Below, piece by piece: positions 25,430 through 33,458 of a stretch of 39,310 nt of DNA (position 1 is its first letter; each line of letters opens with the position of its first letter). The translations under genes were made by a program, and so were the position numbers. A model generated the notes under the pieces. That model was not told the origin of the DNA. It worked only from the letters and a program-made list of their open reading frames with translations, and ran no database searches. Source of the DNA: Spirochaeta sp. UBA5339 (GTDB taxonomy: Bacteria; Spirochaetota; Spirochaetia; DSM-2461); contig DHQL01000021.1 in the NCBI GenBank assembly GCA_002408085.1, positions 29,252 through 68,561 of the forward strand, written 5' to 3'.

Positions 25430-26551
25430 TCAGCCTTCCAGATGGTCCAGAGTAATGTTCAGCATCCGTCTTACTGGTTCTGCCGCACCCCACAGGAGCT
25501 GGTCGCCAACGGTAAAGGCTGTGATGTACTCGGGTCCCATATTCAGCTTTCTCACTCTTCCCACGGGAACTGTGAGTCCCCCTGAAACGGCAGCGGGAGT
25601 CAGGTCCGTCAGAGAGGCTTCCTTGGTGTTGGGAACAAACTTGGTCCAGTCGGAGCTTCCCTTGATGATCTCTTCAATCTCATCCAGGGGCAGGTCTTTG
25701 TTCAGCTTGATGGTCAGAGCCTGACTGTGACATCTCATGGAACCGATTCTTACGCAGAGTCCGTCGATGGGAACCGCGGGATCGTTCATCAGTATCTTGT
25801 TGGTTTCGGCAAAGCCCTTCCACTCTTCCTTGGTCATGCCGTTGTCCATGGGCTTGTCGATCCAGGGGATGAGACTGCCCGCAAGGGGGGCGCCGAACTG
25901 GTCGGTAGGGAAGCTTCCGTCACGGAGGGTATCGGTGATCTTCCTGTCCAGTTCCAGAATGGCGCTGGCGGGATCAAGCATTCCCTCACCAGTCTTACCC
26001 AGAACATCCATCTGGGAGATCAGCTCTTTCATGTTCATGGCGCCGGCGCCGGAAGCGGCCTGGTAGGTCATGGAGGTCATCCATTCTACCAGGTTCTCTT
26101 TAAAGAGTCCGCCGATGGCCATCAGCATAAGGCTGACGGTACAGTTTCCGCCCACATAGGTGGTAATGCCCGAGGCGAGGCCCTTGTCGATCACATCCCG
26201 GTTGATGGGGTCCAGAACGATAATGCTGTCGTCCTTCATTCTCAGTGTGGAAGCGGCGTCGATCCAGTATCCCTTCCATCCGGTTTTCTTGAGTTCAGGG
26301 TATATTTTTTCCGTGTATGAGCCGCCCTGACAGGTCACAATAATGTCCTGGCTTTTCAGCAGTTCGATATCAAAGGCGTCTGCCAGAGGAGGCAGTTCTC
26401 TTCCGAAATCAGGGGCTTTCTGCCCGGCCTGGGATGTGGAAAAGAGGGTAGGCTCCATGGTTTTTCTGGTGAAATCGCCTTCGGACATCATTCTGTCCAT
26501 CAGCACTGATCCTACCATTCCTCTCCATCCGATAATCCCGACTTTTTTCAC
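25430..26551 (-). CDS. asd: Aspartate-semialdehyde dehydrogenase
   Basis: A 373-residue NADP-dependent enzyme that reduces aspartyl phosphate to aspartate semialdehyde, the branch point to lysine/diaminopimelate, threonine and methionine. The nucleotide-binding motif is GIIGWRGMVGSVLMDRM. The catalytic Cys is in VGGNCTVSLM (Cys137), followed by YQAASGAGAMNMKEL. The later substrate-binding region includes RIGSMRCHSQALTIKLN. It is of the gamma-proteobacterial subtype (GW-R-GMVGSVL start). The start is GTG at 26551 with AGGAG 6 bases upstream. It stands alone, convergent with the symporter. Confidence 0.97.
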   Translation of the reverse strand: MKKVGIIGWRGMVGSVLMDRMMSEGDFTRKTMEPTLFSTSQAGQKAPDFGRELPPLADAFDIELLKSQDIIVTCQGGSYTEKIYPELKKTGWKGYWIDAASTLRMKDDSIIVLDPINRDVIDKGLASGITTYVGGNCTVSLMLMAIGGLFKENLVEWMTSMTYQAASGAGAMNMKELISQMDVLGKTGEGMLDPASAILELDRKITDTLRDGSFPTDQFGAPLAGSLIPWIDKPMDNGMTKEEWKGFAETNKILMNDPAVPIDGLCVRIGSMRCHSQALTIKLNKDLPLDEIEEIIKGSSDWTKFVPNTKEASLTDLTPAAVSGGLTVPVGRVRKLNMGPEYITAFTVGDQLLWGAAEPVRRMLNITLDHLEG

Positions 26552-26568
26552 GGTTTTCTCCTAGTAAT

Positions 26569-26597
26569 ATTATGACTTTGGAAAACTATACGGTGAA
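26569..26597 (-). promoter_or_regulatory. asd promoter
   Basis: On the minus strand, TTCACC (26592-26597), a 17-base spacer and CATAAT (26569-26574) are followed by a leader of about 10 bases that contains AGGAG, then GTG. This leadered design contrasts with the leaderless promoters elsewhere in the window. Confidence 0.5.
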
Positions 26598-26667
26598 CGG
26601 TAAAGATAGTAAATACCTTTCGGCGGGGAATGGGGGAACTGGGGTTTATTGCTGAGGTATATATATT

Positions 26668-26702
26668 ATCCCTCCAAAAAATATATGATTTTTTGGAGGG
26701 AT
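26668..26702 (-). terminator. Hairpin after the TonB receptor/lipoprotein operon
   Basis: A perfect 14-base inverted repeat, ATCCCTCCAAAAAA and TTTTTTGGAGGGAT, around a 7-base loop, 15 bases after the lipoprotein stop. The stem carries its own A/T tracts, and the minus-strand flank is AT-only. It is most simply the operon terminator. Confidence 0.7.
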
Positions 26703-26717
26703 TGATTAGGATTTAAC

Positions 26718-27212
26718 TTACTGTCTATCCATCATCATTGGGGTGTATCCCGGATAGGAATACTCGAACTCATTATCGTTTTCAAAGGTGGCAGTAGCAG
26801 TAACTATTTTTTCAGAATCATCAACATCTTCAGTCACGTCGTCCCATCCATCATCATTAGGTACTTCTTTTTTTGTTAATTGCAAAGTAAAAGAGAACTT
26901 GATACCGGCGGTATCGCTTTTAATCTCGAGAATGTCAAAGTACCTTCTTTCAGTTCCCGGCTGACTAAAAGGAGGAATAATGTGCTGAAAGAACTCATTC
27001 TGATCTATTTCCAGGCTGATTTCTCCCTGTTCCATATTGGGCAACATATAGCCAAACCATTCACCATACAGGTCTTCTTTTTCCCAACTGATTTCATCAC
27101 CAGAACCGGTGTCATCCCCAGTACTTAAGGCGTCATCACAGGATGTCAGAAACAGGGCAGAAAGTGACAGGATCAGAATAAGACCCAGTTTTGAAAAATC
27201 TTTTTTTCTCAT
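26718..27212 (-). CDS. Small lipoprotein encoded with the TonB receptor
   Basis: A 164-residue lipoprotein: lipobox FLTSC (Cys25 lipidated), followed by a very acidic linker (DDALSTGDDTGSGDE). The remainder is a beta-rich domain (LYGEWFGYMLPNMEQGEISLEIDQNEF, then ITATATFENDNEFEYSY) ending in PMMMDRQ. I recognise no family. It starts 10 bases after the TonB-receptor stop, with AGGAG 7 bases before the ATG, so it is in the receptor's operon. By position it could be a surface or periplasmic accessory for the receptor's ligand, like the lipoproteins encoded with heme or metal receptors, but no heme or metal motif is evident. GC content is lower than in neighbouring genes. Confidence 0.8.
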   Translation of the reverse strand: MRKKDFSKLGLILILSLSALFLTSCDDALSTGDDTGSGDEISWEKEDLYGEWFGYMLPNMEQGEISLEIDQNEFFQHIIPPFSQPGTERRYFDILEIKSDTAGIKFSFTLQLTKKEVPNDDGWDDVTEDVDDSEKIVTATATFENDNEFEYSYPGYTPMMMDRQ

Positions 27213-27222
27213 TGTTGTACTC

Positions 27223-29178
27223 CTAAAATCTCAGACGTCCACCCAGTGTCAGGATGAATCCGTCATAAAGTTCAAAATATTCAGTCTGGCTGTCGCCAGT
27301 AGTTCCATTGATAAAATGGATATTATTCAAGAGGTTGTCTCCTCTCAGATAGAGGGAGAAATTCTCTCCAAAATCCTTGCTGATTCGTGCATTCAGCATA
27401 AAAAGGTCTGGTGTATAGCTGTTATTTGCCTGATTAATCAACTGCGGTGAGTTCCAGCTGCCTGACATGGAAAACTCGGTTGCCCAGGCAGGCACCCTGT
27501 AGACAGTCTGAAGGGACAGCTTGTGGGGTACTCGAAAAGGAAGGTCTTCATATTTTGCCTCATTTTCAATCCACTGTTTGGCTCCTGTGTAGGCGTAGCC
27601 TCCTGTTATGCTGAAGTCCCCAGGTCTGTATCCGATACTGATATCTCCACCATAGGTCAGTGCTTTGTTGATATTCACATAGGTCCGTCTGTTCTGACCG
27701 TCTACAGGATCAATCTCTACTGAGTCAATAAGGTCTCTAATATGGTTGAAATATCCGGCAGCAGAGACTGTCCAGTCAGATGCAATCTTCTGTTCTACCG
27801 AGAGATTTACACCATGAGACTTTTCCGGTTCCAGATCAGGGTTTCCTACCAATATAAAATTTCCATCACCTGCACCACCATAACCATGATTGAAGGTCCA
27901 GTATTTCTGCTTTAGAGAAGGCAGTTTATAACCCATCCCATAGGAAGACCGGATGATGGTCTCGGGAGTCGCATCCCAGCGGATGCTCAATTTGGGAGTA
28001 GCCTGAATCAGGGGATCTGACATTTCTCCCAGGGCCGGGGCATAGTCGAGTCTGAAACCGGCAACAATTCTCAGCTCATCCATACCTCCCACATTCCAGT
28101 TGTCCTGGGCAAAGAGGCTGAACTGGGCCTGATGTTTCAGGCCTTCGAAAGAGTCACCCTGAATTGTCTGGTATTTGGTGTTGACTCCTGCCAAAAGGGT
28201 GTGACTGTAACCGGCAAGATATTCTGCGGAAAATTCAGCTTCTCCATCGGCATAGTATGTCTGTTCATCTGTTGAAAGCTTGTCTCTTAAGTCTGTTGAT
28301 ATAATATCCAGACTGTTGTACTTGGCTGTTGCAAATCCGCTTAATGAAAGAAGGTCGCCAGGATTTGCTTTTCCTCTTACTCCACCGTCAAGCTTCATTG
28401 TGGAATATTCCATCAGGTCATAACGATCTGGGTTAAACTCTGTTTTTGAGTCAACAAAGGATGCAAAAAGACCAATTTCGCCATTCTCACCAAACCAATC
28501 TGCAGTAGCTCTCAGGTTTCCAAGACGGTTCATCGGCACATAGTAGTGATCAATTCTTCCGGCTTGTGTTGTGAAAATCTCTCTGACAAGCCCGTCATCA
28601 TAATCAAAGCCCCCGGAAATCCCCAGCCCGAATGTCGGAGTGGCATAGCGGAAGCTTCCTGTCGTTACTGTTCTGAGGTTGGTCCCCACTTCCTGTCCCA
28701 GCTCGTAGGATGCCTTGGGCTCACCGGCTGTGGTCTTCTTTGTGATGATGTTGATAACACCGCCCATGGCATCAGAGCCGTAGAGGGCGGAGGAGGCTCC
28801 GCGGATTACCTCGATCTGCTTAATGTCGTTGACGGGGATCTGGGATGTGGCGGTGGCGCCACCAATATCACCGGCGACTTCTATGCCGTCGATAAGGATT
28901 TTTACATAGTCGCCGTCGAATCCCTGAAGGGATATGGTATCGGTGTTGTGACCGGAAACCTGTATGCCAGGGATGTGTTCCAGGGCCTCCGAGAGGTTCT
29001 GGGCCCCCGAGCGTTCGATCTCCTCAGAATCAACCACTTCCACGTTTTCAACGGCTTCATCTTCGTCCTGTACGAATTTTGAGCCTGTAACAACGATCCT
29101 CTGTTCGTTGGAGGAGTCGGCAAATGCTGTGTTTGTAAAGAGAACTGCGGTGATCAGCGCTGCAGTCAGAATACGCAT
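27223..29178 (-). CDS. TonB-dependent outer-membrane receptor
   Basis: A 651-residue outer-membrane beta-barrel with a signal peptide (cleavage after AFA). The Ton box-like segment is RIVVTGSKF. The plug domain (about 40-155) has VEVVDSEEIERSGAQNLSEALEHIPGIQVSG, then the conserved IEVIRGASSALYGSDAMGGVINIITK. The barrel follows and ends in an aromatic residue (LGGRLRF), as required for BAM insertion. Overall architecture is BtuB/vitamin B12- or siderophore/heme-receptor-like. The ligand is not determinable from sequence. The ATG at 29178 has AAGGA 11 bases upstream. No TonB/ExbBD genes are in the window. It is divergent from a DUF454-ABC exporter operon. Confidence 0.95.
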   Translation of the reverse strand: MRILTAALITAVLFTNTAFADSSNEQRIVVTGSKFVQDEDEAVENVEVVDSEEIERSGAQNLSEALEHIPGIQVSGHNTDTISLQGFDGDYVKILIDGIEVAGDIGGATATSQIPVNDIKQIEVIRGASSALYGSDAMGGVINIITKKTTAGEPKASYELGQEVGTNLRTVTTGSFRYATPTFGLGISGGFDYDDGLVREIFTTQAGRIDHYYVPMNRLGNLRATADWFGENGEIGLFASFVDSKTEFNPDRYDLMEYSTMKLDGGVRGKANPGDLLSLSGFATAKYNSLDIISTDLRDKLSTDEQTYYADGEAEFSAEYLAGYSHTLLAGVNTKYQTIQGDSFEGLKHQAQFSLFAQDNWNVGGMDELRIVAGFRLDYAPALGEMSDPLIQATPKLSIRWDATPETIIRSSYGMGYKLPSLKQKYWTFNHGYGGAGDGNFILVGNPDLEPEKSHGVNLSVEQKIASDWTVSAAGYFNHIRDLIDSVEIDPVDGQNRRTYVNINKALTYGGDISIGYRPGDFSITGGYAYTGAKQWIENEAKYEDLPFRVPHKLSLQTVYRVPAWATEFSMSGSWNSPQLINQANNSYTPDLFMLNARISKDFGENFSLYLRGDNLLNNIHFINGTTGDSQTEYFELYDGFILTLGGRLRF

Positions 29179-29362
29179 GTTTCTTGATGTCCTTTTTTAG
29201 ATCAATTCTTGAATATTGATATGTTTGTTAATTTATGTGAACTTTGTTCGTATTTGAGTTTATTCGTATTAACATAGATAGTCAATTAGTATAAGATAAG
29301 TATTGTTAAAAAATATTACGCATGCCTAATTATGCGGATTCAAGCCGCTACAAGGAGACTTT
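29179..29362. promoter_or_regulatory. Divergent regulatory region between the TonB receptor and DUF454 operons
   Basis: An AT-rich 184-base gap. For the receptor (minus strand), TTGACT (29280-29285), 17 bases and TAAACT (29257-29262) form a promoter. For the plus strand, TTGTTC (29244-29249), 17 bases and TATTAA (29267-29272), or TTAACA (29269-29274), 17 bases and TAAGAT (29292-29297), are candidates. The promoters overlap, so one regulator could control both. An inverted repeat ATCAAT-N8-ATTGAT (29201-29220) lies in the receptor leader. I do not find a canonical Fur box. Confidence 0.55.
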
Positions 29363-29830
29363 ATGAAACTGATCAATACCGTTTACATAGCCCTCGGCTT
29401 TCTGTGCTTCGGCCTTGGTACGGTTGGGATTATACTGCCGATTCTGCCGACTACCCCCTTTTATCTGCTCACTGCCTTCTTTTTTGCAAAGGGTTCACAG
29501 CGATTTCATACCTGGTTTATCGGGACAAAACTCTACAGGAAGCATTTGGACAGCTTTGTGAAAAACCGCTCCATGACCCTGAAGACAAAACTGTCCATCC
29601 TGATACCCGTTACAGTGATGATGTTTGTTCCCATGGTTCTGGTGAATGCCCTGCCCATGACCATCGGAATGATTCTGCTTGTGGCTTTCAAGTACTACTA
29701 TTTCTTTTTCAGGATCAGAACCATCACACCCGAAGAGAAGGCCGCTGAAAAAGCTGCCGCCAAAAGCGCTGCCGACGGAATCACCTCTGCTGAAAACTCC
29801 ACAGGCGGGAGGGTCGCCGATGCTTATTAA
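29363..29830 (+). CDS. DUF454 (YbaN-like) inner-membrane protein
   Basis: A 155-residue membrane protein of the DUF454/YbaN family. The N-terminal motif LGFLCFGLGTVGIILPILPTTPFYLLTAFFFAKGS is the family signature, and two or three hydrophobic helices are seen up to about residue 115. A charged Ala/Glu-rich tail follows (EEKAAEKAAAKSAADG). The ATG at 29363 has AAGGAG 5 bases upstream. It overlaps the next gene by 11 bases, so it is coupled to the ABC exporter. Family members have no settled function. Confidence 0.9.
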   Translation: MKLINTVYIALGFLCFGLGTVGIILPILPTTPFYLLTAFFFAKGSQRFHTWFIGTKLYRKHLDSFVKNRSMTLKTKLSILIPVTVMMFVPMVLVNALPMTIGMILLVAFKYYYFFFRIRTITPEEKAAEKAAAKSAADGITSAENSTGGRVADAY

Positions 29831-31553
29831 CAAAAGACTTTTCTCCCTGGTTTCCGACTCTTCAAAAGCCATTGTAATGAAGATTGTGCTGCAGCTGGTG
29901 CTTCTTGCCCTCTCTGTGGCACAGGTTTTTGTGATCGCCTCCTTTCTGAATGCTCTTGTTACTGGGATTCAGACTGGAGATGTTCCGGCAGCAGAAGCCC
30001 TGCCCCTGACTCTGGCTCTTCTGGGAGGAATCCTCATTCTTAAATATGGGGTGAGAATCTTTCAGGGTCGGATCAGTGCCCGGATCTCCTCTGCTGTCAG
30101 GGTAAAGCTCCGTGACAGAATGCTGGTGAAGCTTCTTGATCTGGAAACCTCCTACAGTAAGGCTTCGGGAACCGCATCGGCCATGATCAACAATGTAGAG
30201 GGTATCGAGTCTCTGCAGGTCTACTTTGACAGATACCTGCCCCAGCTCTTTTACAGCCTACTGGCTCCGGTAGCTCTCTTTGTTGTCTGTGCCCCGGTCT
30301 ATCTGCCCTCGGCTCTGGTGTTCCTGATTCTTGTACCCCTTATTCCCGTGTCCATCATCATGCTGATGAAAAAGACAAGGGGAAGGGTCAGGAAATTTCA
30401 TCTCTCCTATGAGGGACTTGGAAACTACTTCCTTGAGTCACTTAAGGGGCTGCCCACCCTGATGCTCTATAAAAGAGATGAAGAGAGCTCAGAGAAGCTG
30501 AAGAAGATCTCCTGGGATTTCAGAACAGCCACCATGAAGCTCCTGGGTACCCAGCTCTTTTCCATCGTTATTATGGATACCATTGCCTTCGGCGGGGCCG
30601 CGGCAGGTATGTTTCTGGTTCTCCGGGCCTATTCCGCTGGAACAGTCAGCCTGCAGGCCGCCCTTATTATCATCCTGCTGAGTATCGAGTTCTTCCTTCC
30701 CATGCGTCTTCTGGGCTCTCTCTTTCATGCGGGGATGACCGGTGTGGCCGCCGCGGAAAAGATCTTTGACCTGCTGGACGCACCAGTTCAGACAAGAGGC
30801 GAAGTGACTGCCGCCGCGTCCTGTGAAACCAAAGCAGTTCCTGAAAAGGATCTGGCTTTTGAGAATGTAAGCTTTTCATACAGTGAGGACAAACCCCTGT
30901 TAAGGGAGATCTCCTTTAATCTGACTCCAGGGGAGATCCTCTTTCTGCGGGGACCATCGGGTTCCGGGAAGAGTACCATCAGTAAGCTCTGCACCGGTTT
31001 TCTCAATCCCGATACGGGGAAGATCTCCCTGGAGGGGACTCCCTTTTCAGAGATTGAACCCGAGGAGCTGCGCAGAAAGGTGGCCCTGGTTTCCGACATC
31101 AGCTCCCTTTTTCAGGGAACCATCCGGGAGAACCTACTGATGGCCGCTGCATCAGATGCGAAGATCAGCGATAAAAAAATGTTTGAAGCTCTGGCTATGG
31201 CCAGGCTTGACCTTTTTGTGGAAGATCAGCCCCATGGTCTGGATACGAATATAGGGGAGGGGGGCAACCGCCTTTCAGGGGGACAGAAGCAGAGACTGGT
31301 TCTGGCACGGGCCTTCCTGCAGAACACAAAGTACATCCTTCTGGACGAGGCCAGCTCCAATGTGGACCGGGAGAACGAGATCCTTCTGGGGCATGCCGTC
31401 TCCTCCATGGCCGAGACCAGGGGAATTCTGATTATCTGCCATGAAAGCGCCTGGATCGAACAGCTTCCAGGGCGTCATATGATTCTGGGAGAGGGAAGAG
31501 TTGAGCCCCATAAGGAGAACAAGGAAAACAAGGAGCCCCTGTATGCACAGTAG
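29820..31553 (+). CDS. ABC exporter half-transporter, CydD-like
   Basis: A 577-residue fused membrane/ATPase half-transporter. The membrane domain (residues 1-310) resembles CydD, the thiol-exporter subunit: six hydrophobic segments and the LLDLETSYSKASGTASAMINNVEGIESLQVYFDRYLPQLF segment. The ATPase has Walker A LRGPSGSGKSTIS, signature LSGGQKQRLVLARAF and Walker B ILLDEASSNVD with the catalytic Glu. The ATG at 29820 is preceded by GGAGG at 7 bases and overlaps DUF454 by 11 bases. Its stop overlaps the next gene by 11 bases. The CydDC label reflects fold similarity. No cytochrome bd genes are nearby, and pairs of this shape also import heme or siderophores or export peptides. Confidence 0.9.
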   Translation: MLINKRLFSLVSDSSKAIVMKIVLQLVLLALSVAQVFVIASFLNALVTGIQTGDVPAAEALPLTLALLGGILILKYGVRIFQGRISARISSAVRVKLRDRMLVKLLDLETSYSKASGTASAMINNVEGIESLQVYFDRYLPQLFYSLLAPVALFVVCAPVYLPSALVFLILVPLIPVSIIMLMKKTRGRVRKFHLSYEGLGNYFLESLKGLPTLMLYKRDEESSEKLKKISWDFRTATMKLLGTQLFSIVIMDTIAFGGAAAGMFLVLRAYSAGTVSLQAALIIILLSIEFFLPMRLLGSLFHAGMTGVAAAEKIFDLLDAPVQTRGEVTAAASCETKAVPEKDLAFENVSFSYSEDKPLLREISFNLTPGEILFLRGPSGSGKSTISKLCTGFLNPDTGKISLEGTPFSEIEPEELRRKVALVSDISSLFQGTIRENLLMAAASDAKISDKKMFEALAMARLDLFVEDQPHGLDTNIGEGGNRLSGGQKQRLVLARAFLQNTKYILLDEASSNVDRENEILLGHAVSSMAETRGILIICHESAWIEQLPGRHMILGEGRVEPHKENKENKEPLYAQ

Positions 31554-33201
31554 AAAAAGCCCTGTCCGCTTTCTGTTAAGGACAGCCCGTCCCTTTTCCG
31601 GCCTCCTTTCGGTAACCGTTATCATGGGAATCATAGGGAACCTGGCGGGAATCTTTCTCACCGTATCCGCAGCCCTTCTGGCGGTCTCCTATCTGGGAGC
31701 ACCCTTCCAGAGTGCAGAGGGAAGCAGAACCGCCCTGTGGATTCTATTCGGAGCCTCCGGAGCCCTCAGGGGAATTCTGCGCTATATTGAGCAGATCACC
31801 GGTCACGATGTGGCCTTCCGTCTTCTGGCGGATCTGAGGAGCAGAATCTTTGATAAGCTCAGGGAGCTGGGTCCCGGCAGGCTGAATGAAAAGCGCTCGG
31901 GAGACCTGGTCTCCCTGATTATGGGGGACATAGAGCTGATCGAGGTGTTCTTCGCCCATACAGTGGCTCCTGTGCTGATCGCCTTCTTCTGCTCCGTTAC
32001 GGTTCTTATCTTCTACGGAACTCTCCACCCCCTCCTTGTACCGGTGATGCTGGTCTTCTTTGTGATGGTGGGAGTCGTGGTTCCCATGATCAACTACCGC
32101 ATCGGTAAGGGGACCGGGCAGGAGTACAGAAACCTCCTCTCTGATACAAACGCCTTCTTCCTGGACCGTATACTGGGTATCCGTGACATTATCCTTCTGG
32201 GACAGCAAAAGGCCATGCGCGAGGGTGTTGAAAAGAGGAGCAGGGAGCTGGCTGCCAAGACTGAGTCCCTTAGAAAGAAGGAAGCCGCTGTTGGAGGTAT
32301 TACAGAGACCCTGATTATCCTCTCCATTATCTCTGTTCTGGGACTGTCAGTAACACTGATGCAGAAGGGAGAGTTAAGTGCACAGGGGGTGGTTGTGGCC
32401 GTGGTCACCGCCTTCTCCAGTTTCGGACCCCTTCTGGCCCTCTCCAATCTCTCTCTGGACCTGATTCAGACCCTGGCTTCCGGGGAACGTCTTGAAGCAC
32501 TGCTCGATGAGGAGCCCTCGGTTAAGGATAACGGCACGGACGATCTGCCTGCCGGCTCCTTTCGCTCCCTGGAAATAAAAAATATCAATTTCACCTATCC
32601 CGGTACTGAAAAGCAGATTCTGGACGCATTCAACATGACCCTGAACCGTGGGGAGACCCTGGCCCTGGCAGGGGAGAGCGGCGCCGGAAAATCGACCCTC
32701 TTCCGTCTTCTTCAGAGATACTACAACCCCTCTGGGGGGGAGATTCTGATCAACGGAATCCCTGTGCAGGACATTCCCTTAAGCCTCCTGAGAGATCTCT
32801 GCGCCGTAGTGAGTCAGGATACCTTTCTCTTTAATGAGTCTGTGGCCTGGAATATCGGTCTTGGTAAGGAGGGAGCTTCCATGGACGAGATTGTGGAGGC
32901 TGCAAAGATGGCCAATATTCACGATCTGATCAGCTCCCTTCCCGCAGGCTATGATACCCCTGTGGGTGAGCTGGGTGAAAACTTCTCCTCCGGAGAACGT
33001 CAGCGGCTCTCCATTGCCAGGGCTCTGCTGAAGGATGCCGACCTGATACTTCTGGATGAACCCACAAGTCACCTGGACAACAGGAACGAGATGGAGATTC
33101 TCCAGACCATCAAGAGCGCCTTTTCTGATAAAACAGTCCTTATCATCTCCCACCGCCGGGATGCGGTGGAGTGGGCCGACAGGATTATCGAAGCCAGCTG
33201 A
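31543..33201 (+). CDS. ABC exporter half-transporter, CydC-like
   Basis: A 552-residue partner of the preceding half-transporter. It has the CydC-type membrane domain (GALRGILRYIEQITGHDVAFRLLADLRSRIFDKLRELGPG, then RSGDLVSLIMGDIELIEVFFAHTVAPVL), Walker A LAGESGAGKSTLFRLLQRYY, Walker B LILLDEPTSHLD and H-loop IISHRRDAVEWADRI. The signature reads FSSGERQRLSIARAL instead of LSGGQ, a mild degeneration typical of one site in asymmetric heterodimers. The ATG at 31543 has AGGAG at 7 bases; upstream in-frame codons lack a ribosome site. It overlaps the CydD-like gene by 11 bases, giving a coupled heterodimer. Confidence 0.9.
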   Translation: MHSRKSPVRFLLRTARPFSGLLSVTVIMGIIGNLAGIFLTVSAALLAVSYLGAPFQSAEGSRTALWILFGASGALRGILRYIEQITGHDVAFRLLADLRSRIFDKLRELGPGRLNEKRSGDLVSLIMGDIELIEVFFAHTVAPVLIAFFCSVTVLIFYGTLHPLLVPVMLVFFVMVGVVVPMINYRIGKGTGQEYRNLLSDTNAFFLDRILGIRDIILLGQQKAMREGVEKRSRELAAKTESLRKKEAAVGGITETLIILSIISVLGLSVTLMQKGELSAQGVVVAVVTAFSSFGPLLALSNLSLDLIQTLASGERLEALLDEEPSVKDNGTDDLPAGSFRSLEIKNINFTYPGTEKQILDAFNMTLNRGETLALAGESGAGKSTLFRLLQRYYNPSGGEILINGIPVQDIPLSLLRDLCAVVSQDTFLFNESVAWNIGLGKEGASMDEIVEAAKMANIHDLISSLPAGYDTPVGELGENFSSGERQRLSIARALLKDADLILLDEPTSHLDNRNEMEILQTIKSAFSDKTVLIISHRRDAVEWADRIIEAS

Positions 33202-33343
33202 TCCGGCATCTGCCATGTATTCCGGGGCCGTCACTGCCGATCTGGCAATGGTCCCGGATATCCCTCTGGTATCTATTCCCTACCCCAATAGTGTATCTTC
33301 ACCATTCTCCATATAACGAACATAGATTATTATAGAAAAACCT

Positions 33344-33372
33344 TTGACGTCTGAAGTTATTTCGTACATTAT
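33344..33372 (+). promoter_or_regulatory. Candidate promoter of the acyl-CoA synthetase gene
   Basis: TTGACG (33344-33349), a 17-base spacer and CATTAT (33367-33372). A leader of about 80 bases follows, containing a short near-perfect palindrome CCGGT-GT-ACCGG (33399-33410). The gap from 33202 to here is otherwise without a gene, and I see no strong terminator in it. Confidence 0.5.
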
Positions 33373-33458
33373 AGGTGAAGTTGTAATTAAAAACCCCTCC
33401 GGTGTACCGGACTGATAAATATGATAGATGTAAAAACAAACATTATGGAGTTGAAAAG

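Noticed and set aside
29201..29220. Inverted repeat ATCAAT-N8-ATTGAT as a Fur box
   Set aside because: It does not match the GATAAT-type Fur consensus. Kept only as an unassigned repeat.
29820..33201. Naming the ABC pair cydD and cydC
   Set aside because: Similarity is to the fold class only. No cytochrome bd genes are present and the TonB-receptor context suggests another substrate.
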